Below are positions 1-9,893 of a DNA stretch of 64,000 bases, piece by piece (position 1 is the first letter of the stretch; each line of letters begins with the position of its first letter). The notes under the pieces were generated by a model. It saw only the letters and a program-made list of their open reading frames with translations, was not told the origin of the DNA and searched no databases. The stretch is from Siphonodentalium dalli. Taxonomy: Eukaryota > Mollusca > Scaphopoda > Gadilida > Siphonodentaliidae. Position numbers and translations under genes: made by a program. The stretch is from assembly GCA_032622095.1 (NCBI GenBank), contig CP136065.1, positions 215,988,151 to 216,052,150 of the forward strand, written 5' to 3'.

Positions 1-74
1 TTCCGTCTAAATCCTGAAAAGTTACCCATAATTCTGCTGTGGTTAAGTGGTCGATTATTTAGAGCATTACTGTA
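1..74. mobile_element. Family B MITE, right arm only (cut by window edge)
   Basis: The first 74 bases match the right arm of the palindromic family B seen whole at 38027, 42188 and 60477: the block ending in GGCATTACTG-like sequence followed by TA, preceded by the CATAATTCTGCTGTGGTTAA motif. Here the end reads GAGCATTACTG then TA. The left arm lies outside the window. It sits just 5' of the first AT-hook gene exon, so it is probably intronic. Confidence 0.8.
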
Positions 75-95
75 ATTACATGTGGATTATTACAG

Positions 96-220
96 TCCAT
101 GAATCTGGAGGGCCCACCATCAGAAGAACTGAGAGAACAAAGAGAGTTCGACCAGATTTCTTCAATGCCATGGAATTTGGTGCTTGCCTTCGGAAACCAA
201 GGAACAAGAAAGATTCTGAG
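96..220 (+). CDS. Putative exon of an unrecognised AT-hook gene (exon X1)
   Basis: A candidate internal exon lies between an acceptor (TTATTACAG at 87-95) and a donor (GAG|GTAGTT after 220). Read with two leading bases it gives 41 codons without stop, rich in basic residues (RRTERTKRVRP, then LRKPRNKKDSE) and ending in phase 0. That phase fits the next candidate exon at 2812, which carries a clear AT-hook. A second frame is also open: it starts at an ATG (MNLEGPPSEELREQ...) and meets a stop just past the donor. I therefore chose the frame by phase agreement, not by homology. The product was not recognised; a nuclear DNA-binding protein is inferred from composition only. Confidence 0.45.
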
Positions 221-753
221 GTAGTTATACATTGTACCTTGAAAATTCTCTTTAGATCTCGTTTTTGCCATCAGGAGATATTATATCCTTCATTTAATTA
301 ACATCTTTTCAGGTGTCATGTGATCCATGCTATTAACTCAAATTGTATGACAAGCATGATTCAGGTGAATTTTGCAATTTGCATGGCACTGTTGGTTAGG
401 TCATATTCAGCGTATTCTCCATCTAGTGTCAACCTGTTAGCCGGAGATTACTTCATTAGAATTTCTTCCCTTTCTTTAGTTCAATTCATTTATTCTTGTA
501 TGAATATACAAGAATAAATGTCATTGAACTAAACAAAGGATGAACTTTAAATGAAGTAATCTCTTGTGATATTCGCCGATGACGACACTGCATATTAACA
601 GCAGACATCTAATTCACCATTGTACGCCCTCTGCAAGCACCCATTGCATCCTACCCATGTTTTCTCATTCAACAAGTGCCCCATAGAAGAAGGGCAACTC
701 ATAGTAATTATCAGCAACAGGCTGCCATTATAATATTATTGCTGGTCAGAAGG
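221..753. other. Putative intron sequence, no gene seen
   Basis: AT-rich sequence following the 220 donor. A short imperfect inverted repeat lies around 472-545 (TTCTTTAGTTCAATTCATTT against ATGTCATTGAACTAAACAAA). No protein, RNA or complete transposon could be recognised. Confidence 0.5.
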
Positions 754-983
754 TTAACCCTTTGAGTGCCAGGGGCAGATCTCATCGGCCCTAAACCTAC
801 AAAATAAGTCTGTTAAAGAATATAAGAATAAATTATTAAAATTGTAAAAAAAAACAATTGTTAGGCCAATGCATTCTCTTATATATGCGAGGCGACCTAT
901 GGTCGACTCGCATATATAAGAGAATGCATTGGCACAGGGTATATGGGTTGATACAAAAATCGACCTGGCACTCAAAGGGTTAA
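754..983. mobile_element. piggyBac-like MITE, family C1 copy a
   Basis: The element is bounded by TTAA at 754-757 and 980-983, with inverted termini TTAACCCTTTGAGTGCCAGG and its complement. TTAA duplication with ends beginning CCC is the hallmark of piggyBac-superfamily elements. Inside is a long perfect hairpin (about 871-940) whose arms contain ATGCATTCTCTTATATATGC. It has no coding capacity, so it is non-autonomous. A second copy lies at 53966-54210. Confidence 0.85.
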
Positions 984-1404
984 CAATGATTTTAAATTTA
1001 TTGATATTAGCACCATAGCCTGCACCTTGGGATATGTGCGTTCGATGGCCATACTGATGTTCCATTCGTTCACAGGAAGTGACTTTACGTCATTCTTTTC
1101 TACTATTGGGAAAAAAGAAGGCATTTACAACCTGGTCGAATTTCCCGGAAATTTCTTACATATTCACCCAGTTGACAAATGATGTAAATGGAGATATTGA
1201 GATATGCATGCCGACTTTGGAGCGTTTCGTTGTATTGATGTATCACATAGTGAGCGACCAACTTACTGTCAACGGGGCCAGGAGGGAACTATTCTGCAAA
1301 CATAGTCGTCCTGTGGATCGGATTCCACCGACAAGGGATTCACTTGTCCAACATACGAGACGTGCTTCACGATATGCAAGTCGTTTATCGCAGGTGTTCT
1401 CCAA

Positions 1405-1856
1405 CTAGAGATGGGCTTGTCCCAGATGGGACTAAGTAATACCCCCCGTATTCAAAATGTTATTCGAATGAAGTAGCCATTACCATATATTTGGCACTGA
1501 AATTACGTCAACAGGTAACCCTAAACCCCCTAACCCCTAACTCTAATCATAAATGTATTGACTAAATAAAAGCTGGGACAAAATTATGCATGTTGCAAAT
1601 TTTTTTCTCCAAGTCGAAAAGGGGGATAACTCCACCAAAATATGTCGGGCAAACGTCATAATCGCAGGTGCACAGGTTCCCATGGTGGTTGATGTCTGTG
1701 CCAAGTTTCACGGAAAATGATCATAGAACAACTGAGAAAAACTCCGGACAAAATTGTGTCCACAGACGGACGGCACGACAGACGGACGGACAAGCTGATA
1801 CCAGTATACCACCCCCACAACTCGTTGCGGGGGGGGGGGGGGGGGGGGGGGTATAA
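1405..1856 (-). mobile_element. Helitron-like non-autonomous element, family D copy 1
   Basis: Read on the minus strand, the element ends in a short hairpin (GTCCCATCTGGGAC) followed about ten bases later by CTAG, then T. This is the usual Helitron 3' arrangement. The other end is a C-rich block (ATACCCCCC...) next to CGCAACGAG, as in copies at 7106 and 51611. It contains a CTAACCCCTAA-like telomere-similar stretch near 1515-1545 and a poly-G run near 1829-1850. The three shared ends support one family. Helitron assignment rests on the 3' end only, because the 5' end does not begin with TC. Confidence 0.65.
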
Positions 1857-2811
1857 TTACGTGGAACTACCTTTGCCTGACTTATGTGGATGGCAGAAAA
1901 TAGATGGCAGATGGATGCCATTTTGGGGAGAACTTCCACCCGTTAACCTTGCTCTCCGTGAGCTCATCAGATGCGGATGCAAAAAGAGACTCAAGTGCTG
2001 TCCATTGTGCAAGTGTAACTGTTGACTACTGATCAGAAAGTGACAATATGCTTCACAAACTGAGAACATTTAGAGAAAAAAATATATAAATCGCAAAAAA
2101 ATCCTTAATTTTTTTCCAATATGTCAGCCATTTTGTTTATTTTTGGCCAATAATCATCTTAAATCAAAGATACATATTCCCTGGATAGAATGTATCAATT
2201 ATTACTGATCATGTGTTTATATTCACCTGTTCACAAGATATTGAAATTACTGTGTTGATGCAAAAGTCATCATTGAGAATTATTAATGAAATATGTCAAT
2301 TTTCATACCTGTTGATTCCATCTCCAAATATACGGCTCTTTCCAACTCTTTTTTCTTACAAATGGCTCCAAATTGTTCTTATATGATTGTTCTTATGATA
2401 GACAGTAAAATATCTCTAATATGCTAAGTAATCTCAGAAAAAAATTAGAAGATTTTCAATATTTCTTGGATTTTTATGGCCAGCAGTCGTCTTAAATGAA
2501 AGACAGACATCTCCTGGATAGAATACATCAATCATAACCTCCCATATGTTAATATCCATTTGCCCACAAGAGATTGAAATTAGTAAGTGGAATGTCGGAA
2601 CACTAAACGCTCTCTACGAGATGATGACGTCATAACTCAAAACTGGGTCATTTTCTGGCTGGGGTCCAACTCTTATTTTGATCACAACACCTTAGCCTAC
2701 ATATGTGTGAAGTTTCATGCTTTTAACAAAAAATGCACAAAAAAGTTGCTAAGTCACCCCACTAGTGGCATGATAGTGAAGTGTTAGATTACTAATATCT
2801 CTCTTTCTCAG
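1857..2811. other. Putative intron sequence, no gene seen
   Basis: AT-rich with no recognisable gene. Two diverged copies of a phrase (catctCCTGGATAGAATacatcaat, near 2175-2205 and 2510-2535, each following 'cttaaat(c/g)aaagaca') sit about 330 bases apart and suggest an old duplicated repeat of unknown class. Confidence 0.4.
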
Positions 2812-2929
2812 GGTTCACTTCATGAGAGTCCAAAGAGAAAACGTGGCCGCCCTAGGGGAACACCAAATAAGCCAAAGATTGAACAAGAGTTACAAGATAA
2901 AGATAAAGATAAAGAGTCTGTCAAATCAG
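2812..2929 (+). CDS. Exon with AT-hook motif (exon X2)
   Basis: The exon is framed by a pyrimidine-rich acceptor (CTCTCTTTCTCAG) and a strong donor (CAG|GTATGT). It encodes 39 codons plus one base. The core SPKRKRGRPRGTPNKPK contains the GRP tripeptide flanked by basic residues that defines AT-hook minor-groove binders. A charged stretch follows (ELQDKDKDKESVKS) made by a GATAAA triplication. The phase (0 in, 1 out) matches the exons before and after. The protein probably acts on chromatin, which is an inference from the motif. The specific gene was not recognised. Confidence 0.6.
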
Positions 2930-3060
2930 GTATGTGTAGCACTCCATTGTAGCATACCATCTATGAAGATGTCAAGTTATACTGCTGCACCATGATGAGC
3001 CCTTCATACACATACATGTACTATGACAATGGTCTGAACATGAAAACAACATATCTGCAG

Positions 3061-3440
3061 CAGGGGCGCCGGAAGAGGGGGGGGGGGGGCAGAGGGGGCA
3101 TCTGACCCCCCTGCCCTTGACCAAGGGGGACGAGCGGGGGCAGGACTTGCCCTTTTTCTGGAGACAGAAAATGTTTTTTGTGTGTTTAATCTCGTGTTTT
3201 TATAGCAAAATGTTACTTTTTTGGTCCAAATACCACCAATTTCACAAGGAATATTATTTTTTTTTTAATTTTATCACAAAACGGCCATAAAAACCGACAA
3301 ATACCATTAAAATAGGGATTTTGCCACAATGAATTTATGGTTATTTTCCCGAGTTTGCGGAGAAAATGCCCTTTTTTTGCGGAAAAGTGCCCTTTTTGAA
3401 GGCTCTGCCCCCCTGCCCTTGGATGCGTCCGGCGCCCCTG
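3061..3440. mobile_element. hAT-like MITE with perfect 8-bp TSD
   Basis: The ends CAGGGGCGCCGGAAG and the inverse TCCGGCGCCCCTG are flanked by an exact 8-bp duplication, ATCTGCAG, at 3053-3060 and 3441-3448. Eight-base TSDs and CAGGGG-type ends are diagnostic of hAT-superfamily elements. The inside has a G-run and no coding capacity. It lies in the putative intron between exons X2 and X3. Confidence 0.88.
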
Positions 3441-3829
3441 ATCTGCAGCACTCAGCAGTTTCAACAGGGAGTCTGAATAATTTGGATTTCTTAATTTCTT
3501 ATAATGTCATAAATGTTTTCCTCTTGTCGGTTTTACCTATTAAAATTTATCTGTTGAGTTTAGGTACAACCCATTATAAACTTATTGATCATGTAGATTT
3601 TTGTGTTTGTTTCAATAGTTCTGAACATATATGGACCAGTAAATTCATATGTTTGAATGGGTGGCTCAATCAAAAACACATTTTATGGCATGTATCTAAA
3701 AATGTATCATATCAAAACACTACTGTGTTCATGAACTATGCAACATAATACATTGCAGAATATGTAAACAGTAAAATGCAATCTCTACTACATGTACATA
3801 CTACAAACTCTACTACATAATGTTTTTGT

Positions 3830-4364
3830 TTAACCCTTTCTATCCTAAATACACATTGACGAGTAGTTCCCTTAGGAAATGTTCAGATAATAAGTTCAAC
3901 AAAGGACTGTTTGTTGAACTTACTATCTGAACATTTCCCACCAATTGATAGAAATTCTTCCGCACTGTATTATCTGTTTGACATCTTTTATTACCTTAAC
4001 ATCCCTCCAAACAGATAATAGGCCATTCCAATGTATACTGTTATAACTGAATGGGAGAATCCATTTAGGATAGCCGGCCTGAAAATTTGAGGCGAACGAC
4101 TATTCAGATCGCCTGGAGGTTATCTGAAATGAAAATGCCGCGAACGAAAACTAATTCTCACCTTAATTTTTTATCAATCAAGTGCCAAAATGAGACATTC
4201 AGATTTATTATGGTAGTTCAATGAGTTGCCAATGTGTAGTTAATAATACCAGTTTTGTAGTGATTATAAGTTTGTGTAACTCTCCTGCTAACCTATGGTA
4301 TAGCGAACGAAAAATAGGTTACACATAATTTTGAAACCTGCAGGCCTGGTATAGCAAGGGTTAA
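3830..4364. mobile_element. piggyBac-like MITE, family C4 copy a
   Basis: Bounded by TTAA at 3830-3833 and 4361-4364. The left end is TTAACCCTTTCTATCCTAAA; the right end, read inverted, is TTAACCCTTGCTATACC. Inside are a hairpin around TTCAGATAATAAGTTCAAC (3891-3938) and the phrase CATCCCTCCAAACAGATAAT found also near 14930. The ends match each other only for about 15 bases, so this is an old or rearranged copy. Confidence 0.65.
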
Positions 4365-4397
4365 TCTGATATTGGTTGTATGCCCTTTCTTTTACAG

Positions 4398-4504
4398 AGG
4401 AGGACCCATTTGAAGCACTCTCAGCTAACAAGTCTCTACAATGTTCAATTATCCTCGGAGAACTCAATAGGAAATTCATGAAACAGAATTTCAATCCTTT
4501 TTGA
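4398..4504 (+). CDS. Putative last exon of the AT-hook gene (exon X3)
   Basis: The acceptor is TTTCTTTTACAG (4386-4397). Joined in phase 1 to exon X2, it reads EEDPFEALSANKSLQCSIIL and on to a TGA at 4502-4504, 35 codons in all. This is an acidic start followed by a mixed helix-like tail. Just after the stop another frame opens and stays open to a possible donor (TAT|GTAAGA near 4694), so the stop could be the true C-terminus or could reflect a one-base shift in this copy. I did not recognise the protein. Confidence 0.4.
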
Positions 4505-4757
4505 TGGCAAAACAACTGGATCTATAAAGGAGAGGATGCCAAAACGATATCCTGTCGACCTTTCAACTCCAGGGCAACAAGATGTTCTGTCCCGAGTTTC
4601 AAGACCGTCACCATCATGGCTGAGTTTCTTGAAAAGATGGTGCTCACTTGTTGTGTATCAAAAGTCCAGATGGGAGACTGACTGGAAGTCTTATGTAAGA
4701 TGTCCTTTGATGTTCTGATAGTAGACAAGTATAGCCACAAGTATGTGTAAACATACA
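4505..4757 (+). other. Sequence with coding-like open frames after X3
   Basis: Two overlapping frames look protein-like. One runs from about 4476 to a stop at 4716-4718 and includes DGKTTGSIKERMPKRYPVDL. The other includes TVTIMAEFLEKMVLTCCVSK, with stops at 4502 and 4678. Neither could be assigned. It may be the 3' UTR of the X gene, a frameshifted continuation of it, or decayed transposon coding sequence. Confidence 0.25.
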
Positions 4758-5378
4758 CTGTCATTTCATTTAGACGTTTTGTTTTCAACATATGGCATAC
4801 GAAACTTGTAGCAAAGCGGAATAACACTATCTACTAAAGGTCCTTCCACTCTGCGTTAATCGTACAATACGTGCGGTATGCCACGCATTTTGCGCTGCAA
4901 TGTGTCTTTGGAGTTTTCAGCAGTGACGGCATTTCTGCAGTTATTCATGTTTCCGTTGAACTCCGGGTTTTTTGTTATTCGCATATATTTTTTTTTAAAT
5001 GACGGCATGGTGAAGTGATGCACAATCAGTCCAATACTGACCAGGACCGAAAACTTCTGTGCTTCTGGTGTCTTCGTTCTATACCAAACAACTGCAGACT
5101 GAAATGCGCGGAACCGCACCGCCAGATTAGGACACTGATGTAATCCTGCGGTAATGTTTTCTGCGAATCGCCAGCAAAACATGCCATGTGCAAGCACTTC
5201 CAGTGTGTTCTAATACTATGAAGTGCATGTATCGCCGCACCGCAAATGCCACGTAGAAGGGCCTTAATATCCAACCAAGCTACAAATGCTATTCAGATGG
5301 TGGGAGAATATGATTTGTCTGCGCAAAAGATTTAATTTGGATTGAAGCCAATTAAGCATTTGTTTGCATTCTGCTACA
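4758..5378. other. Unassigned intergenic segment, GC-richer than surroundings
   Basis: A stretch with higher GC and CpG content (near 4855-5280) in an AT-rich setting. The overlapping open frames on the minus strand share no recognisable domain, and they overlap one another in different phases, so I do not call a gene. It may be the inside of an old transposon, because CpG-rich islands of this kind also occur in the foldback elements here. Confidence 0.35.
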
Positions 5379-5386
5379 CCTTGCCC

Positions 5387-5640
5387 CAAGCCTTGAAATA
5401 GTGTGTCTGTCATTTGCAGAATGAGGTCCCCAGAGGGTGAATTTAGTGATGCTACCCCGCATAGCGGACTAGCATCACCAAATCACCCTCTGGGAACCTC
5501 ATTTTGCTTGAGGTGTAAGCAGAATGAGGTCCCCAGAGGGTGAATTTGGTGATGCTAGCCCGCTATGTGGGGTAGCATCACTAAATTCACCCTCTGAGGA
5601 CCTCATTCTGCAAATGACAGACACCCTATTTCAAGGCTTG
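5387..5640. mobile_element. hAT-like MITE, family A copy 1 (double hairpin)
   Basis: The ends are CAAGCCTTGAAATAG and its inverse, flanked by CCTTGCCC (5379-5386) and CCTTTCCC (5641-5648), 7 of 8 bases identical. The inside is two hairpins in a row, each built from CAGAATGAGGTCCCCAGAGG and its complement around a GATGCTA/TAGCATC loop. It is non-coding. An 8-bp TSD with CA-starting ends supports hAT. Confidence 0.85.
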
Positions 5641-5855
5641 CCTTTCCCAATATCTATAAACATGTAGGTTTGGCACAATAAAATCATGATACTTTTGTCA
5701 CCAGGTGCATATCCATAGCAATACCATAGTAACATACATTACAAGTTACATGTGCGCTATTATAAGTTGATGTCGGGCAAAAAAACACCCGCTTTCCATC
5801 ATTCATTTGTAGGGATGTTCAGATGATACCCAAGGTAGTTTGTTGAACTTGTTAA

Positions 5856-6523
5856 GCCAAAAAAAAAAATGTTTTGGTTCTCGGGCAATTTTTTTTTCAA
5901 ATCAATGAGGGAGGGAGGGAGGGTTTTAGTTTTATTTTTTTCTGCGCATAGTAAGCATGGACAAAGATACCATCCTCTGTCTAGTAATAACCAGAAAGGT
6001 AGAGGGAACTGTTATGCATATAAACTCATTTAGTCTTATATCAAAATGACATTGTACTACCAGTGTATGACTGGGATTACCTAACAATATATAATGCCCC
6101 TGACATTATTACTGTTATTGTTGTCTAAAAACTGATACCTCCCCATTCTAATATGTGATCCTGAATTTAGTCCTGTGCCTTTCAATTGTATAAAGTTACA
6201 ATTAGTGTAAGTTGTTCATAATGACTAATTGTAAGAAGAGCATGAGGATCAGCTAATCATTTTCTTAATTGTAGTCATCTACTTCATGTTGTAAGCCTGC
6301 AAGTCACTTTTTAACACATTACATGTTAGAGCTCAATGCACACTAATATGCAACACATATCTGCTATGGACATGTTGATAAAAATAAAAAAACAAAAAAA
6401 ATTCAAATATTTTTTTTCGTAACTTTTGTTGTCATAACATCAGGCATTGCAATAAAAAGGCCTAATGCGGCCCTTTTTATTCAATGCGGCGGGGCCTGAG
6501 AACCAAAACCTTTTTTTTGGGCC
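5856..6523. mobile_element. Harbinger-like non-autonomous element
   Basis: The left end GCCAAAAA... (near 5856) and right end ...GGGCC (to 6523) are inverted, and share the phrase TTTTGGTTCTC(g/a)GGC / GCCTGAGAACCAAAA. TAA flanks both sides (5853-5855 and 6524-6526). A TAA target and GGCC-type ends are typical of PIF/Harbinger. The inside is AT-rich with a poly-T/A stretch and no ORF. Confidence 0.65.
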
Positions 6524-6526
6524 TAA

Positions 6527-7105
6527 TCAGTGAGAATTCAATCAGTAAAGGAATAAAACAACAAAATAGACACCTGGCCATATGTAAGGGAACATGTAAT
6601 ATTGTATTTACAACTATAAAATTAGAGAAGCAATCTTCGTCTATTTTTAAATATATGTAAGAAATAGGCTATGGGTACGATAGGCATACTCAACCCCCTT
6701 ATTATTTGTTCAAAATTCTATCAATATACTGATGCATGGAGTAAGTGCTATGTGCATATCTGACGGTAATTGGAAACCATCTACATTGAAATTTGCGAGA
6801 GAATTCACCTGTGTAATTTAATCATACATCAACTTAATATATATTCATTTAATAAATATGTCAAAAAATATTCCTCCACTGTTTTGTTAGCTTTTATATG
6901 CCCATGATTGTTTTAGCCAAGAAATTTCTTGTCCTAAGGTTGCAATTAAAGACATATTACGGACTTATTTCATTGAATAAAACCAATATGTTAGTATCTA
7001 AACATTATCCCCATTTGAAGAATGTAGCATTCAAACCACATCAACTGAACCATTTCAGAGAAAACAATGCTTGAACTACGAACAAATGTAAATATTTACT
7101 AATTA
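6527..7105. other. Intergenic, nothing recognised
   Basis: AT-rich unique-looking sequence. No gene, RNA or complete transposon could be seen on either strand. Confidence 0.5.
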
Positions 7106-7770
7106 TACCCCCCGCAACGAAGTTAGGGGGGGTATACTGGAGTCAGCTTGGCACAGACATCAACCACCATGGGAACCTGTGCGCACCTGCGATTATGACG
7201 TCTGTCAGACTTTCTTTTTTTTTAGTTATCCCCCCTTTTTCGACTTAGAAAATTTTCGCAACATGTATACTTTTGTCCGAACTTTTATTCCTACATTTTT
7301 GTTATCAATTTTTTTTAAACGTGGCACATATATTTAGTACCATTGGAACTTGTGCACCTGCGATTATGACATCTGTCCGACATTTTTTGGTAGAGTTATC
7401 CCCCTTTTTCAACTTAGAAACTTTTTTTGCAACGTGCATAATTTTGTCCGAGCTTTTATTCCTACATTTTTCGGTCAATGTTTTTTAATCTTGGCACTGA
7501 TATTTAGTACCATGGGAACCTGTGCACCTGCAATTATGACGTCTGTCCGACATTTTTTGTGTGGAGTTATTCCCTTTTTCGACTTACATAATTTTGTCCA
7601 AGCTTTTATTCCTACAATTTTCGGTCAATAGGTTTAAGATTAGGGTTATGGTTGTACACCTGCAATGGGAACTGTTATTTTAACTAAATGTTTACTGACA
7701 TGTGAAACATCTTAGTATTTTTTTAAAAAGGGGGGTATCCGTAGTCTCATTGGGACAGTCACACCTCTAG
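7106..7770 (+). mobile_element. Helitron-like element, family D copy 2
   Basis: It starts with the C-rich block ATACCCCCCGCAACGA, which folds back on the nearby GGGGGGGTAT. It ends in a hairpin (GTCTCATTGGGAC), ten bases, then CTAG followed by T, as in copies 1 and 3. Inside are three diverged tandem units of about 180 bases, each with 'acctg(c)gattatgacgtctgtc(c/a)gac' and 'ttttgtccgagcttttattcctac'. The in-frame readings of these units are not genes. Confidence 0.65.
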
Positions 7771-8166
7771 TTTATTCAGGATGCATTATTCGACATAAAC
7801 ATTACAGCAATGATTTTGCCAATAATTCTTACTGTGTGCAATACATTTATAATATTGACGATGTTTCTGACTATCAAATTTAGGAAAATAACTATTTTGG
7901 CATAATTATTTGTTATTCCATTCGAAACGACTGATCGGAGTGTTTCGCATCAATTTAAAGTTACAAAGGCAACACATTACATATACACCCATAAAGAAAG
8001 ATAAATCCCTGTTTTACATAATGCTTTCTGGTGAATAAAAAATGGCTCCAATAATAGAATTATCAATGAGGCCCTCAAAAAGGGCGACATAATTAATAAG
8101 ACCCATTGATGTATGTGATTTTATTTGTAAAATAATTAAACTTGATGTTACAGTATTTTAATTTGA
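7771..8166. other. Intergenic, nothing recognised
   Basis: AT-rich sequence between a family D element and a family B MITE with no gene or repeat that I can name. Confidence 0.45.
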
Positions 8167-8378
8167 CAATGCCCAAAGTAATTGACCACTTAAACACAGC
8201 AGCATTATGGGTAATTTTTCAGGATTTAGTCTGAAATATGGCTTGTTGCCATTCATCGGAAAGCTCTCGGTAAGAGCTTTCCGATGAATGGCAACAAGCC
8301 ATATTTCCGACTAAATCCTGAAACATTACCCATAATTCTGCTGTGGTTAAGTGGTCAATTACTTTGGGAATATTTTGT
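8167..8378. mobile_element. Family B MITE, copy 1 (diverged ends)
   Basis: A long palindrome whose arms contain CCACAGCAGAATTATGGGTA-like and GGCTTGTTGCCATTCATCGG sequence, meeting at TCTCGGTAAGAGC. The terminal CAGTAATGCCC motif is decayed. It lies only 13 bases from the TTAA of the next element. Confidence 0.8.
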
Positions 8379-8390
8379 ATGACTTCAATG

Positions 8391-8641
8391 TTAACCCTTT
8401 CATGACTGGAGCTTTCTGAAATTTTGCAAAAAACTGTGCCAATGCATTCTTTTATATATGCGATTCTCCCATAGGGAGCCTTACATATATAAGAGAATGC
8501 ATTGGCTTAAAAATATTTACCTTGATGGCTTGACCTTGTAAGCCAGTGCATTCTCTATGGGAGACTCGCATATATAAGAGGATGCACTGGCACAGGGTCT
8601 TTAATGCTGCACCAGCGCAGCTCCCATCATGAAAGGATTAA
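8391..8641. mobile_element. piggyBac-like MITE, family C2 copy a
   Basis: TTAA at 8391-8394 and 8638-8641 bound ends TTAACCCTTTCATGACTGGA and GCTCCCATCATGAAAGGATT. Inside are hairpins with the same arm (ATGCATTCTCTTATATATGC with small changes) as in families C1 and C3, although the termini differ. Non-coding. Confidence 0.8.
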
Positions 8642-9409
8642 AGTGATCTATGTTCTGCCAAAGGACCAGCTTGACAGAATATGTCACATATGCACGGAAA
8701 CCTTACAGAAATGAATGGATAACAGATAATGGATAGCGGATAAAATATTCTTTTTTAATATGAGCTCATATTTAAAGAAGAAATGATATATTGTGCCGAG
8801 TGTGGCAGGACATGATAAAGAGCTGTACGGGGTAATGAGTGTTTAGTTGATTAATGTCAAAGGTCTATTCTGATTGGTGACAAACCAGAAATTACTACAT
8901 GTACAGTTGCTCTGGAAATTTTTAGTTTCTATGATCACATAATATTAAACATGGTTTCAGCTGATGGTTTTCATAAACAAACTTCTCTATGTCTTGGAAG
9001 TTGATAATACAAAAACTTAAATTAGAGCCCTGCAAATCTGTTATATTCAGTGACCAAATCTCATCCGGTGTCTAGATCTGATGTTGACGTCAATATCGAA
9101 TCCGAATCTTATCACACTGGCCGCAGAAACACTCATAGCTAGATATCCTTCAAATAATTCTCCACAAATTTGGAACAAAAGAAGGGAATTGTTTTCGATT
9201 ATGAAACAGGCAACACGTATAGACACTTAATTGTGTTAACTTATCTCGGCTGATATTCTTCTTAGCTGCCGTGTGCAATTTTATACATGTATTTGCGTCT
9301 CAGCACAAGTTGGGGTAAAGCAAAAATATGACAGCAAAAATTGTTCCATGGTATGGTTTGGCTAAAATATTGTGACATTTGTTACTCACAAATACTTTTA
9401 TTTTTCATT
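8642..9409. other. Intergenic, nothing recognised
   Basis: AT-rich unique-looking sequence. No exon with both splice sites, RNA gene or complete transposon was seen. Confidence 0.45.
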
Positions 9410-9847
9410 GATGCCGACATTTGCAGAATGAGTTCCCAAGAGGGTGGATTTAGTGACCCCACCCTGCACAGTGGCCTAGCATCACCAAATTCATCCTCGG
9501 GGAACCTCATTCTGCATGGCCTCATCTGCTATGGGAGACCTAGACACAGATTATTAAGTTCCAAGATGGTGATGTGCACCCATTGGGCACATTGATTATG
9601 CTTTGTGTTGTCTTCCAATTTGGGAATATAGAGAAACTAAAAAAAAAAAAAAATGAAGGTTCTAAAGAAGCTAAAAAACTTGTTAATTTGATAATAAAGA
9701 TAATTTCCAGAGGAGATGAGGCCTAAGAGAATAAGGTCCCCAGAGGGTGAATTTAGTGATGACAGCACGCTGTGTGGGATAGCATCACTAGATTCACCCT
9801 CTGGAGACCTCATTCTACAAATGTCCGGCACCATATTCTCAGACCTG
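9410..9847. mobile_element. Family A hAT-like MITE, long variant (copy 6)
   Basis: Two family A hairpins (near 9420-9515 and 9728-9823) are separated by a spacer of about 200 bases, instead of directly joined as in the short form. The spacer phrases (CACAGATTA, CCAATTTGGGAATATAGAG, GATAATAAAGATA) recur in the long copies at 10515, 43500, 56493 and, in part, 61086. The left end is diverged, so the boundary is approximate. Confidence 0.7.
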
Positions 9848-9893
9848 TATGCTGATAATCATCCCTTTCAGTTGTGATAGTTTTGAGCTCCTA

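Noticed and set aside
1512-1545. True telomeric repeat
   Set aside because: Only a few CTAACCCC-like words, and they belong to Helitron-like family D, whose other copy at 51611 has the same.
4856-5274. Overlapping minus-strand ORFs of 82 and 113 codons
   Set aside because: They overlap in different frames, have no domain or splice sites, and lie in a GC-richer island. They cannot both be real and neither is supported.
7273-7631. Repetitive hydrophobic ORFs
   Set aside because: They are frames through the tandem units of the Helitron-like element D2.
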